Shown here one piece after another: positions 1 through 6,535 of a stretch of DNA of 11,868 nucleotides. This DNA is from Christensenella sp. UBA3944 (GTDB taxonomy: Bacteria; Bacillota; Clostridia; Christensenellales; DTU072), in the NCBI GenBank assembly GCA_002385605.1, contig DGDU01000010.1, forward strand, positions 1 through 11,868, given 5' to 3'. The first letter of the stretch is position 1; every line of letters begins with the position of its first letter. The position numbers and the translations under genes were made by a program. The notes beneath the pieces were generated by a model. That model saw nothing but the letters and a program-made list of their open reading frames with translations. It had not been told where the DNA came from and searched no databases.

Positions 1-1
1 A

Positions 2-454
2 TTTGCTGCTAACGCCGCCGCAAAGCGCTGCCCGGATAATCTTTATGTCGTAGCAAGTATAACTTCGCTTCCCGCGGCGGACGGGAGCATCGACACCATA
101 CTTAACGCCTTCGCTCCGATAGATTTGCCCGAAGCAAACAGGGTTCTGAGCGAAAGCGGAAGCATCATTAAAGTCGTGCCGGGGCCCAACCATCTTTGGG
201 GGCTTAAGCGGCTTCTTTACGAGACGCCTTACAAAAACCCGGAGGAAAGTTTTTTTCCCGAAGGCTTTACTCTAAAAGAAAAAATTACGGCAACCGATGT
301 CTTTTGCGCCAAAGGCAAAATGATAGAAAGCCTTTTGCAGATGACGCCTTATTTCTACAAAACCTCCAAAGAAAGCATTGCCCGCATCATAGCCCTGGAC
401 GAGGTAAAAACCGAACTGGAATTTTCCGTAATGCTCTTTTCAAAAGCACAATAA
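2..454 (+). CDS. rlmA: 23S rRNA (guanine-N1)-methyltransferase RlmA, C-terminal part (5' end outside window)
   Basis: The frame is open from the first bases of the window, so this is the last 150 residues of a longer protein of which the N-terminal zinc-binding part and SAM-binding loop are missing. The visible part reads like the second half of a class I SAM-dependent methyltransferase: a strand with VASITSLPAADGSIDTI, a short acidic loop, then IIKVVPGPNHLWGLKRLLY. The segment SLLQMTPYFYKTSKES near the end matches, from memory, the LLQMTPFAWRA segment of Escherichia coli RlmA, and the PGPNHL-x-x-LK motif matches its PGPRHL-x-x-LK. Family members methylate N1 of G745 or G748 in 23S rRNA. A TTG in frame at 125 could be taken for a start, but the homology continues upstream of it. 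The gene ends 14 bp before the dnaA -35 element. Its position beside dnaA, where rpmH-rnpA is usual, is unusual. Confidence 0.85.
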   Translation, partial: FAANAAAKRCPDNLYVVASITSLPAADGSIDTILNAFAPIDLPEANRVLSESGSIIKVVPGPNHLWGLKRLLYETPYKNPEESFFPEGFTLKEKITATDVFCAKGKMIESLLQMTPYFYKTSKESIARIIALDEVKTELEFSVMLFSKAQ

Positions 455-468
455 TAATTTACTATCGA

Positions 469-497
469 TTGAAAAAAATATCCTAATCTGCTATAAT
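469..497 (+). promoter_or_regulatory. dnaA promoter (TTGAAA, 17 bp, extended -10 TATAAT)
   Basis: The -35 element TTGAAA lies at 469-474. A 17-bp spacer separates it from TATAAT at 492-497, which is preceded by TGC and so forms an extended -10. This is the closest match to a sigma-A consensus promoter seen in the window. Transcription would start near A504, only about three bases before the dnaA ATG at 507. No DnaA box is visible in this short promoter, so autoregulation by DnaA through it is not evident from the sequence. Confidence 0.8.
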
Positions 498-506
498 GCT
501 TATATT

Positions 507-1886
507 ATGATAGATATACACAAGATTTGGAAGGAAACCTTATCTTACATATCCAGCGAGATCACGGCGGTTGCGTACATGCTGTGGATAGACAACCTCA
601 CCCCTTTATGCGTAAAGGACAACACGCTTATACTTCTCGCCCCTTCGCTTCACGCAAAAATCACCGTAAACAAGAATTATAAAGAGCTCATCCGCAAGGC
701 TTTGGACAAAACCAAGTCCTCTATAATCGATGTCGATATCATAATCGACGAGGACACCTACATGTACGCCCGCGAGATAGAGATTGCGCGTGGGCAAAGC
801 CCCGCCGAGGCCGTCGTTAAGGAAAAACCGCCTCAGTTTATATCAAGGTACACCTTCGACAACTTTGTGGTGGGCGAATCCAACAAGCTTGCTTTTCACG
901 CCGCGCAGTCGGTTGCCAAAAGCCCGGGCTCTGCCGAAGGCTATCTTAGTTTCAACCCCCTCTTTATATACGGCGATGTAGGGCTTGGTAAAACCCATCT
1001 TCTTCACGCAATCGGCAATTATATTCTCGAGCACCTTCCTCACCTGAAAGTGCTTTATGTGCCTACCGAGAAACTCACAAACGATTATGTCGAGGCGCTC
1101 AGCAATAACACTTCCGCCGACAAAAACGCCTTTACCTTAAGGGCCTTCCGCGAAAAGTACCGCAATGTAGATGTCTTAATGATAGACGATGTGCAGTTTT
1201 TGCAGAAAAAAACAGGCCTTCAGGAAGTAGTTTTCCATATCTTTAACGAGCTTTATCAGGGCGGAAAGCAGATCATATTAACCAGCGACCGCCCGCCCAA
1301 AGAAATAGGCACTTTAGAAGACAGGCTGCGCTCGCGCTTCGAAGGCGGGCTTTTGGCGGATATAGGCGCGCCCAATCTGGAGATGAGAATAGCCATTATC
1401 CGCAAAAAGATGTTTTTGGAAAAGCTTGCCGTCAACGACGATGTCGTCTATTACCTTGCCGAGCAGTTTGACAGCAATATAAGGGAACTCGAAGGCGCGC
1501 TTTCTAAGGTTATTTTATACGCCAACCTTATAAATAAGCCCTATCCCGACATCGAAACCGCTAAGGAAGCCCTCAAAAACAACCAGCAAAAAAAGGTCGG
1601 GCTGGACAGCTCGGACATAATAGACGCTGTTTGCTCCTACTTTCATGTAAGCAAGAGCGAAATAATAGGAAAGAAAAAGACAAAAGACATAGTAGAAGCC
1701 CGTATGATTGCCATCTATCTTATTACAGAGCTTTTGTCTTTACCTCTTGTTACAATCGGCCAGATATTCGGCGGCAGGGACCATACCACCATAATACATT
1801 CGCGTGACAAAATGCTTACCGCCCAGAAGGAAAACAAGGAGGTCGCCAGGAAGATAAAGGACATAAGGGCAATGCTATCCCAGTAA
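507..1886 (+). CDS. dnaA: Chromosomal replication initiator protein DnaA
   Basis: This 459-residue protein is an AAA+ ATPase that binds DnaA boxes and melts oriC in the cytoplasm. Domain I covers about residues 1-80 (IWKETLSYI... and AYMLWIDNLTPL). Domain II is a short linker of about 25 residues. Domain III begins at about 113 (RYTFDNFVVG) with Walker A GDVGLGKTH at 156-164, Walker B VLMIDDVQF at 223-231, sensor 1 ILTSDRPP at 257-264, the arginine-finger region LEDRLRSRFEGG around 270-281 and sensor 2 NIRELEGAL at 324-332. Domain IV carries the DNA-binding signature GGRDHTTIIHS at 422-432. Length is normal (E. coli 467, B. subtilis 446). The ATG at 507 is chosen because the protein aligns from its first residues with other DnaA proteins, although no Shine-Dalgarno sequence precedes it. 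In domain IV the common PRQIAMYL stretch reads EARMIAIYL. oriC lies immediately downstream. Confidence 0.99.
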   Translation: MIDIHKIWKETLSYISSEITAVAYMLWIDNLTPLCVKDNTLILLAPSLHAKITVNKNYKELIRKALDKTKSSIIDVDIIIDEDTYMYAREIEIARGQSPAEAVVKEKPPQFISRYTFDNFVVGESNKLAFHAAQSVAKSPGSAEGYLSFNPLFIYGDVGLGKTHLLHAIGNYILEHLPHLKVLYVPTEKLTNDYVEALSNNTSADKNAFTLRAFREKYRNVDVLMIDDVQFLQKKTGLQEVVFHIFNELYQGGKQIILTSDRPPKEIGTLEDRLRSRFEGGLLADIGAPNLEMRIAIIRKKMFLEKLAVNDDVVYYLAEQFDSNIRELEGALSKVILYANLINKPYPDIETAKEALKNNQQKKVGLDSSDIIDAVCSYFHVSKSEIIGKKKTKDIVEARMIAIYLITELLSLPLVTIGQIFGGRDHTTIIHSRDKMLTAQKENKEVARKIKDIRAMLSQ

Positions 1887-2001
1887 TTTGTGGAAATGTA
1901 GACATCATCACCCCGACTTATCTACACTTATTCCACATAAACCTTCGCGGTATTTTAGCCTTTTTCCGCTTTTGTGCCGTTATAACGGGCCCTTAGAAAC
2001 T

Positions 2002-2019
2002 TTATCCACATATCCACGG
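2002..2019 (+). promoter_or_regulatory. DnaA box pair next to the unwinding element
   Basis: A perfect TTATCCACA at 2002-2010 is directly abutted by TATCCACGG at 2011-2019. Both point towards the triplet repeat and the AT-rich region, as expected for boxes that load a DnaA filament onto one strand. Confidence 0.85.
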
Positions 2020-2022
2020 GGA

Positions 2023-2037
2023 TTATTATTATTGTTA
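2023..2037 (+). promoter_or_regulatory. DnaA-trio-like triplet repeat (origin unwinding element)
   Basis: Five in-register triplets, TTA TTA TTA TTG TTA, start four bases after the second DnaA box. On the complementary strand four of them read 3'-AAT and one 3'-AAC, close to the 3'-GAT/AAT pattern of DnaA-trios with the conserved central A. The assignment is by pattern only. Confidence 0.6.
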
Positions 2038-2060
2038 ATCCAAATAAAAAAATGTTAATA

Positions 2061-2066
2061 AAGGAG
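2061..2066 (+). promoter_or_regulatory. dnaN ribosome binding site
   Basis: AAGGAG lies five bases before the ATG at 2072 and fixes this start for dnaN. It contrasts with dnaA, which has no such site. Confidence 0.85.
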
Positions 2067-2071
2067 TTTTT

Positions 2072-3175
2072 ATGAAATTCACATGTAATCCGCTGTCTTT
2101 ATCCGAAGCGCTTAACATAGTATCCAAGGCTATATCGCAGAAGCCCACAATTCCCATTCTTGAAGGCATCAGGCTTGTCGCCGAGGGCACTACCCTTACC
2201 CTTTCCGCCACGGATATGGAGCTGTTTATCGAAAAAAGAATAAACGCCGAGATTCTTTTAGAAGGCGAACTGGTTGTTTCGGGGCGGATTTTCACCGATT
2301 TCGTCAAAAAACTCACAGATTTAGACACCATAGCGATAGAAAGGCAGGGCGAAAACCTCAACATACATTACGGCGACAACGAAACTACAATCCAATGCCT
2401 TAACGAGGACACCTACCCCGAAATGAGCCCCGTAGACGACGAAAAATATGTCGTTATTAAGGAAGGGAGCCTTAAAGACCTTGTGGAAAGGACGGTGTTC
2501 TGCGTAGCATCCGAGGACGCCCGCCCCATTCTTAAGGGCTGCCTTATAGAGGTAAAAGACGCAATAATGACCGCGGTTGCCCTTGACGGCTACAGGCTTG
2601 CCGTATCCAAGTGCAGCGTAGAGGACCAAAAAGGCGACATAAAGATAGTCGTTCCCGGCAAGAGCCTCTCCGAAATAGCCAAGGTTTTGGGCGAAGGCGA
2701 CGACAACATTAAGGTAAATATCCAGAAGAACAATATAATGTTCGACCTCGGGCACACGCGCATTACGGCAAGGCTTATGGACGGCGAGTTCATCCAATAC
2801 GAAAAGATAATTCCTGTCGCCAACCAGACAAGCATAACCGTAAACAAGAACGAAATAGAAGGCGGCCTCGGCAGGGCTTCGCTTATAGCGCGCGACATGA
2901 AAAACAATTACTCCCGCCTCTCTATAGCAAACAGCATAATTACCATAAAAAGCGCCTCAGAAGTGGGCAATTTCCGCGAAAATGTGCCCTGCAAACAGGA
3001 AGGAAAAGACCTCGAAATAGCCTTTAACAGCCGTTTCCTCTTCGACGCCTTTAACAGGATTAAAGAAGACTTCATTAAAATAGACTTCAACGGCAGCAGC
3101 GCCCCCGCGCTTATAACCCCCTTAGAAGGCGAAAAGTTCAAATACATCATCCTTCCCGTAAGGCTGGTAGGCTAA
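2072..3175 (+). CDS. dnaN: DNA polymerase III subunit beta (sliding clamp)
   Basis: This 367-residue protein forms the ring-shaped dimer that tethers DNA polymerase to DNA. Length is typical (E. coli 366, B. subtilis 378). The N-terminal domain carries the family segment SQKPTIPILEGIRLVAEG and then LTLSATDMELFIEKRI. The middle domain has VASEDARPILKGCLIEV and VALDGYRLAVSKC, the recurring clamp-fold motif LDGYRLA. The C-terminal domain ends in KYIILPVRLVG, which corresponds to the conserved ILPVR/MPMRL end of clamps. The three similar domains span roughly residues 1-120, 121-245 and 246-367. The start has a good ribosome binding site. The gene follows oriC in the standard position and ends at a strong terminator, so it is not co-transcribed with recF or an S4-domain gene as in many relatives. 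Confidence 0.98.
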   Translation: MKFTCNPLSLSEALNIVSKAISQKPTIPILEGIRLVAEGTTLTLSATDMELFIEKRINAEILLEGELVVSGRIFTDFVKKLTDLDTIAIERQGENLNIHYGDNETTIQCLNEDTYPEMSPVDDEKYVVIKEGSLKDLVERTVFCVASEDARPILKGCLIEVKDAIMTAVALDGYRLAVSKCSVEDQKGDIKIVVPGKSLSEIAKVLGEGDDNIKVNIQKNNIMFDLGHTRITARLMDGEFIQYEKIIPVANQTSITVNKNEIEGGLGRASLIARDMKNNYSRLSIANSIITIKSASEVGNFRENVPCKQEGKDLEIAFNSRFLFDAFNRIKEDFIKIDFNGSSAPALITPLEGEKFKYIILPVRLVG

Positions 3176-3186
3176 TAACAGAAATT

Positions 3187-3212
3187 AAAGGAGCGCCTAA
3201 CGGCGCTCTTTT
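3187..3212 (+). terminator. Rho-independent terminator after dnaN
   Basis: A hairpin GAGCGCC-TAAC-GGCGCTC at 3191-3208 is followed by TTTT. The A-rich left flank can extend the stem against the T tract. It begins 15 bases after the dnaN stop. Confidence 0.88.
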
Positions 3213-3280
3213 CGTTTCGATAATAATAAAACTAAAAATAACAATATATCCAACCCGAAAGGGGAATATAACATATTTTT

Positions 3281-3303
3281 TGTTTCACAAACCCCGTGAA
3301 ACA
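3281..3303. promoter_or_regulatory. parS: Split parS-like site (half-sites 7 bp apart)
   Basis: TGTTTCAC at 3281-3288 and GTGAAACA at 3296-3303 are exact half-sites of the ParB-binding palindrome TGTTTCACGTGAAACA, but a 7-bp insert separates them. In RNA the same bases would form an 8-bp hairpin. ParB binding to such a split site is uncertain. Confidence 0.45.
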
Positions 3304-3432
3304 GGGGTAAAATTTTTTAGGGGTATTAAATTATATTTCAAATTAGCAAAAACCAGTAAGATTGTATTAATTTTCGCTTAAAAACACATAAAAATAGCCG
3401 ATTTATCATATAAATATAAGTTTATGTTTAAT

Positions 3433-3463
3433 GTGAAACAAAAGCGATGTTTCACGAGAAACA
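3433..3463. promoter_or_regulatory. parS: parS-like site plus an extra half-site
   Basis: TGTTTCACGAGAAACA at 3448-3463 differs from the bacterial parS consensus TGTTTCACGTGAAACA at one base. Another exact half-site, GTGAAACA at 3433-3440, sits 7 bp to its left in inverted order. Location within about 1.5 kb of oriC is where parS sites usually cluster. The pair 3433-3455 could also form a stem in the peptidase mRNA, but it lacks a T tract. Confidence 0.7.
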
Positions 3464-3484
3464 CAAAACAAAGTGCAAAAGCCA

Positions 3485-4783
3485 CTAAAAACACAGCTTT
3501 TTTATAGCCTCATAATATATTTCTATCATCTTTTCAAACTCTTTGAGGTCGATATACTCGTCCCTTTGGTGTATCGTAGAGGGGGTACCCGGGAACTGCC
3601 CGCCGAACGCCACGCCGTAAGGCAAAAACCTTGCGTAAGTGCCTCCCCCTATAGATATAGGCGAGCTTTTTGTGCCCATAACGCCGTCGTAAGCCTCCAG
3701 CAGAGCCTTTACAAGGGGAGAATCGGGCTCGACATACAAGGGCAGATGGTAATTACCCCTTTCTATCTCGCAAAGCGGGAGGTTGGACTTTAATATCTCG
3801 TAAATCAAATCCATATTGTAGGATACGGGATAGCGGATATCCAGCTCGAAAACCGCCCTGCCGCCCTCTATTTTGGCTGTGCCCGGATTTAGCGTTAAAG
3901 AGCCGCTTTTTTTATCAAACAGCTTGAGCCCGATTCCCGAGCCGTCATGAGCCGAAAAGGCCCTGAAAATCGCGTTAAAATCGGCGTAGGCGGCGCCCAG
4001 AGCCTCGCAGAGGATAACCAGGGCGTTAACCCCTTTGTCGGGGGCGCTGCCGTGGGCGGATTTGCCGAAAGCGGAGATATATAAAACGCCGTCCTTTACC
4101 TCGGTCTGGCAGCCTCTCTTTCGGGCCACCCTCTCAATATCTTCGTCATATAGCACGCTTGCCTCGGCATAGTCGGGCACGACATTGGCCCTTGTGCCTG
4201 CCGAAAGGCTTAAAATATCAGAGGGCAGAGGGAAAGATATTTTGTGATATACAATGCCCTTTTCGCAGTTTATAACGGGGAAGTCGGAGTCGGGAGAAAA
4301 GCCCATAACGGGCATTTCCTCTGTTTTTGCGTAGCGTTCCATGCACAGCCAGCCGCTTTCCTCGTCGCAGCCTAAAATTATCCGTATTCTCTTTTTGGGC
4401 CTCAAGCCCTCCTGTAAAAGCCGCGCCACGGCGAATATGCAGGCAACAACGGGGCCTTTGTCGTCCATTGTGCCGCGCCCGTACATCTTTCCGTCCGAGA
4501 TTTCGGCGCCGAAGGGCGGAAAGTTCCAGCCCTGCCCCACGGGTACTACATCGAGGTGCCCGAGAATCCCGAAAAGCTCGCCCTCGCCCACTTCGCCCCA
4601 GCCGCAATAATTATCGAGGTTTTTTGTCTTAAAGCCGAATTTTTCAAGGAGCTTTAGGGCGTAGCCCAAAGCCTCGGCGCAGCCCTTACCGAAAGGCATA
4701 CCGGGCAGCGGAGGCTCCTCGACGCTGTTTATTTTTATAAGATCGGCAAGCGCTTTTTGGGCGTTTATGATGTCGGCTTTCAT
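3485..4783 (-). CDS. M20 family metallopeptidase, PepV/Sapep-like dipeptidase
   Basis: This 432-residue cytoplasmic zinc enzyme probably cleaves dipeptides. The catalytic domain shows GILGHLDVVPVGQGW (ligand H76, catalytic-type D78), GRGTMDDKGP (bridging D107), GCDEESGW (catalytic E141 and ligand E142) and the family segment SPDSDFPV (163-170, D165 probable ligand). The last ligand is H405 in TIHQRDEYIDL. The FSPDSDFP and GGTYAR...GVAFGGQFPG segments are those of PepV/Sapep dipeptidases rather than of DapE, ArgE or PepT. The lid domain lies between about residues 185 and 310. There is no signal peptide. AAAGGAGG at 4797-4804 is the ribosome binding site, 13 bases before the ATG, which is long, but no nearer in-frame start exists. 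The gene is transcribed towards oriC, divergent from radC, and forms no visible operon. The exact substrate is not readable from the sequence. Confidence 0.93.
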   Translation of the reverse strand: MKADIINAQKALADLIKINSVEEPPLPGMPFGKGCAEALGYALKLLEKFGFKTKNLDNYCGWGEVGEGELFGILGHLDVVPVGQGWNFPPFGAEISDGKMYGRGTMDDKGPVVACIFAVARLLQEGLRPKKRIRIILGCDEESGWLCMERYAKTEEMPVMGFSPDSDFPVINCEKGIVYHKISFPLPSDILSLSAGTRANVVPDYAEASVLYDEDIERVARKRGCQTEVKDGVLYISAFGKSAHGSAPDKGVNALVILCEALGAAYADFNAIFRAFSAHDGSGIGLKLFDKKSGSLTLNPGTAKIEGGRAVFELDIRYPVSYNMDLIYEILKSNLPLCEIERGNYHLPLYVEPDSPLVKALLEAYDGVMGTKSSPISIGGGTYARFLPYGVAFGGQFPGTPSTIHQRDEYIDLKEFEKMIEIYYEAIKKLCF

Positions 4784-4796
4784 ATTTCCGGATTTT

Positions 4797-4804
4797 CCTC
4801 CTTT
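4797..4804 (-). promoter_or_regulatory. Ribosome binding site of the M20 dipeptidase gene (long spacing)
   Basis: On the minus strand AAAGGAGG is a near-perfect Shine-Dalgarno sequence but lies 13 bases from the ATG, beyond the usual 5-9. The intervening codons contain no start in frame, so the ATG at 4783 is kept. Confidence 0.7.
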
Positions 4805-4900
4805 CGGGCGAGGCCAAATATAATTATCGACCGATTTAACCGTTATTGACAGATTAATTATACACTTTTATTTCCATTTATGTTACAATTATTTTATCTT
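4805..4900. promoter_or_regulatory. Divergent promoter region for the M20 dipeptidase gene and radC
   Basis: For radC the best candidate is an extended -10, TGTTACAAT at 4881-4889, with only a weak -35 (TACACT, 4861-4866). A perfect TTGACA at 4846-4851 has no good -10 at the right distance. For the dipeptidase gene the minus strand offers TATAAT at 4857-4862, also with a weak -35. The assignments are tentative; no operator palindrome stands out. Confidence 0.5.
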
Positions 4901-4901
4901 A

Positions 4902-4907
4902 AGGAGG
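4902..4907 (+). promoter_or_regulatory. radC ribosome binding site
   Basis: AGGAGG lies five bases before the ATG at 4913, which makes this start firm. Confidence 0.85.
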
Positions 4908-4912
4908 GATAA

Positions 4913-5635
4913 ATGGCCGAAGGCAGAAGGCAACGGGTTAAAGAAAGAGCCCGTCGCGAAGGTATAAATAATTTTGAGCCGCACGAACTTCTGGAGCTGA
5001 TGCTCTACCCCTATGTTCCCAGAAAAGACACCAAGCCGATAGCCGTGGAGCTTCTTTCCACTTTCGGGTCTTTGGACGGCGTGCTTAACGCCACCGAGAG
5101 GGATCTTCTAAGTATCAAGGGGATGACAAAAGAGGCGGCTTTTCATTTTTCGCTTTATTACCGAATATTCGCCCGCGCCAGAAGCGAAGGCGTAGATAAA
5201 AACAAGGTATTAAAAAACTTCGAGGAAGCGGGGAAATATGTTCTCGAAAGGATAGGGCACTTAAGGCACGAGGAGTTTCTGGTAATCTGCCTCGACAGCA
5301 AGAAAAGGGTAGTCCGAACCAAGTCCTTTACCGTTGAAGATCCCACAAAGACCGAAATAAACATAAGGCTTATAGTCGATACCATCCTGGGCGCAAAATG
5401 CGTTGCCGTAATCGTTGGGCACAATCACCCCTCGGGCGAGCTGCACCCCTCGGGCGACGACATAAACGCCACAAAGCTTCTGTTTAAGCTTCTGGAAAGC
5501 CTGGGCATAAAGCTGTACGACCATATAATCGTAAATCACAAGGACTGCTTCAGCTTTGTGCGCTCCAACCTTATGAAGTCTATAACCAGCATCCCCATGC
5601 TAAACCTTGCCGATCCCTCGGGCGATTATGAATAA
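4913..5635 (+). CDS. radC: RadC family JAB/MPN-domain protein
   Basis: This 240-residue protein (family usually about 220-230) has an N-terminal helix-hairpin-helix region, about residues 20-90, with HELLELMLYPYVPRKDT and LLSIKGM. The C-terminal JAB/MPN metalloprotease-like domain covers about 105-225. The complete JAMM signature is present: E148 in the preceding helix, then H170-x-H172, seven residues, S180, two residues, D183 within GHNHPSGELHPSGDDI. The metal site therefore looks intact. The name comes from an old link to DNA repair in E. coli that was later attributed to another gene, so the biochemical role of the family is unsettled. The gene starts with a strong ribosome binding site, stands alone and ends at a terminator. 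The N-terminal part diverges from the usual RERLLRRG form but keeps its spacing. Confidence 0.93.
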   Translation: MAEGRRQRVKERARREGINNFEPHELLELMLYPYVPRKDTKPIAVELLSTFGSLDGVLNATERDLLSIKGMTKEAAFHFSLYYRIFARARSEGVDKNKVLKNFEEAGKYVLERIGHLRHEEFLVICLDSKKRVVRTKSFTVEDPTKTEINIRLIVDTILGAKCVAVIVGHNHPSGELHPSGDDINATKLLFKLLESLGIKLYDHIIVNHKDCFSFVRSNLMKSITSIPMLNLADPSGDYE

Positions 5636-5642
5636 CAAAGAA

Positions 5643-5675
5643 CGCGCCTCGCGGGGCGCGCAAATTTTCTTTTTT
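5643..5675 (+). terminator. Terminator after radC, possibly bidirectional
   Basis: CGCGCC at 5643-5648 pairs with GGCGCG at 5655-5660, and CAAATTTTCTTTTTTT follows. It starts eight bases after the radC stop. On the minus strand the same stem is followed by the T-rich TTCTTTGTTATTC, so it may also stop transcripts of the amidase gene, whose stop lies about 45 bases away. Confidence 0.8.
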
Positions 5676-5703
5676 TGGTGCCATAAAGCCTTAGGACGAT
5701 ATT

Positions 5704-6399
5704 TTACTCGGCTGTTGCCAAATACCCCATAATACCGCAAAATACGCGGTAGGCGATCTTATCCTGATACTCGGGCGTATTCAGCAGGGCGTCGTCCTCC
5801 TTGTTGGACAAAAACCCGCACTCGACGATGGCGGAGGGATACTCGCTGCAATTCAGGATATAATAATCGCCCTTAAGAATTGTAAAGGCCCTGCCCGCGT
5901 ATTCGGTGTTTAAGGTATTGAGGTTGCTTTGCAGCGATTCGGCAAGCGCCTTCCCCCTTTCGCTTATCGGCTGGTAAAAAACCTGCGCCCCTCTCCTTGA
6001 CGAATCGGGAAACTTGTTGCAATGTATGCTAACCACAAGGTTGGGCTTGGCTTCCTCTATAATCTTCTTGCGGGCCTGCATTTCGAGCTGTTTTTGCGTA
6101 ATGGATTCGACGAAAGGCAGGTTATGGTCTTTTCGGGTTAGGACGACCCCTATGCCGTTATCTTTAAGGAGCTTCTCTACCTTCTTTACTATAATAAGGT
6201 TAATCTCGGCCTCGTCCACCCCGCTTTCGACGCCTTTTGTGCCGCCGTCCTTTCCACCGTGGCCTGCGTCCAGTACGACGACAACCTCGGGAACGGGAGA
6301 GAACGCCGTTGCCGCGGCGGAGACCCCGAGCGCCGAAATCACGACAGCAAGGGCTGCCGCCATAATTATCAACATACGCTTTTTTACCACTACAAACAT
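5704..6399 (-). CDS. N-acetylmuramoyl-L-alanine amidase (Amidase_3, CwlD-like)
   Basis: From the ATG at 6399 the protein has 231 residues. It has a short basic N-terminus (VVVKKR) and a hydrophobic segment at about 9-32 (MLIIMAAALAVVISALGVSA) that is either a signal peptide or a membrane anchor, so the enzyme acts outside the membrane. The catalytic domain cleaves the bond between N-acetylmuramic acid and L-alanine in peptidoglycan. Zinc ligands are H47 in LDAGHGGKDGG, E63 in VDEAEINL and H126 in VSIHCN, and the catalytic glutamate is E193 in AIVECGFLSN. Order and length resemble B. subtilis CwlD (237 residues), which makes spore-cortex muramic lactam, but general wall amidases look alike, so sporulation cannot be inferred. 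The ATG is preceded by GAGGGG at 6402-6407, close to it. A GTG at 6390 and a TTG at 6471 are alternatives; the latter would put 24 extra residues before the membrane segment. Confidence 0.92.
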   Translation of the reverse strand: MFVVVKKRMLIIMAAALAVVISALGVSAAATAFSPVPEVVVVLDAGHGGKDGGTKGVESGVDEAEINLIIVKKVEKLLKDNGIGVVLTRKDHNLPFVESITQKQLEMQARKKIIEEAKPNLVVSIHCNKFPDSSRRGAQVFYQPISERGKALAESLQSNLNTLNTEYAGRAFTILKGDYYILNCSEYPSAIVECGFLSNKEDDALLNTPEYQDKIAYRVFCGIMGYLATAE

Positions 6400-6455
6400 A
6401 ACCCCTCGCAAAGCGTCAATTTTATTATGTTTTGGGTAACCGCGGACTGCGTTTT

Positions 6456-6490
6456 CGGCGGTTTTCGACAAACGAAAACAAAAAACGCCG
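6456..6490. repeat. Inverted repeat / potential hairpin in the amidase 5' region
   Basis: CGGCG at 6456-6460 pairs with CGCCG at 6486-6490. Inside, GTTTTCG at 6461-6467 pairs with CGAAAAC at 6473-6479 around a 5-nt loop, leaving a six-A bulge. It lies 57 bases upstream of the amidase ATG, so it may be in that gene's leader or be a protein-binding palindrome. Confidence 0.45.
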
Positions 6491-6514
6491 CCGAGTTGTC
6501 AACAAAAACGGCAC

Positions 6515-6535
6515 TTATCCACAGAGTTATCCACA
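6515..6535 (+). promoter_or_regulatory. Two perfect DnaA boxes upstream of gyrB
   Basis: TTATCCACA occurs at 6515-6523 and again at 6527-6535 in the same orientation, separated by GAG. A weaker match TTGTCAACA precedes at 6496-6504. They are about 230 bp upstream of the gyrB promoter and 115 bp upstream of the divergent amidase gene. They could be an outlying part of oriC or sites of DnaA control over gyrBA. Confidence 0.85.

Larger units (their letters stand above)
1887..2071 (+). other. oriC: Probable oriC, dnaA-dnaN intergenic part
   Basis: This 185-bp gap between dnaA and dnaN has one perfect DnaA box TTATCCACA at 2002-2010 and a degenerate neighbour TATCCACGG at 2011-2019. Further degenerate boxes are TTATCTACA at 1918-1926, TATTCCACA at 1929-1937 and, on the minus strand, ATTTCCACA at 1889-1897. 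A run of G at 2018-2021 is followed by the triplets TTA TTA TTA TTG TTA at 2023-2037, then an AT-rich stretch to about 2062. The order of box, GC-rich patch, triplet repeat and AT-rich DNA matches the basal unwinding system described for Bacillus subtilis. The gap also carries the dnaN ribosome binding site at its right end. Confidence 0.85.
3213..3484. other. AT-rich convergent intergenic region with parS-like half-sites, no gene seen
   Basis: This region lies between the dnaN terminator and the end of the minus-strand peptidase gene. I find no credible coding frame or RNA gene. It is clearly more AT-rich than the flanking genes, with stretches such as 3340-3430 made mostly of A and T. Its only recognisable content is the copies of TGTTTCAC and GTGAAACA listed separately, so a centromere-like or origin-organising role is plausible. 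Confidence 0.6.

Noticed and set aside
3281..3308. H-type RNA pseudoknot from the two overlapping stems
   Set aside because: The linker across the 8-bp stem would have zero bases, which is sterically implausible; the stems are better seen as alternatives or as DNA half-sites.
4218..4632. Open frames on both strands inside the M20 peptidase gene
   Set aside because: Arg-rich shadow frames over a gene whose own frame carries intact zinc-binding motifs.
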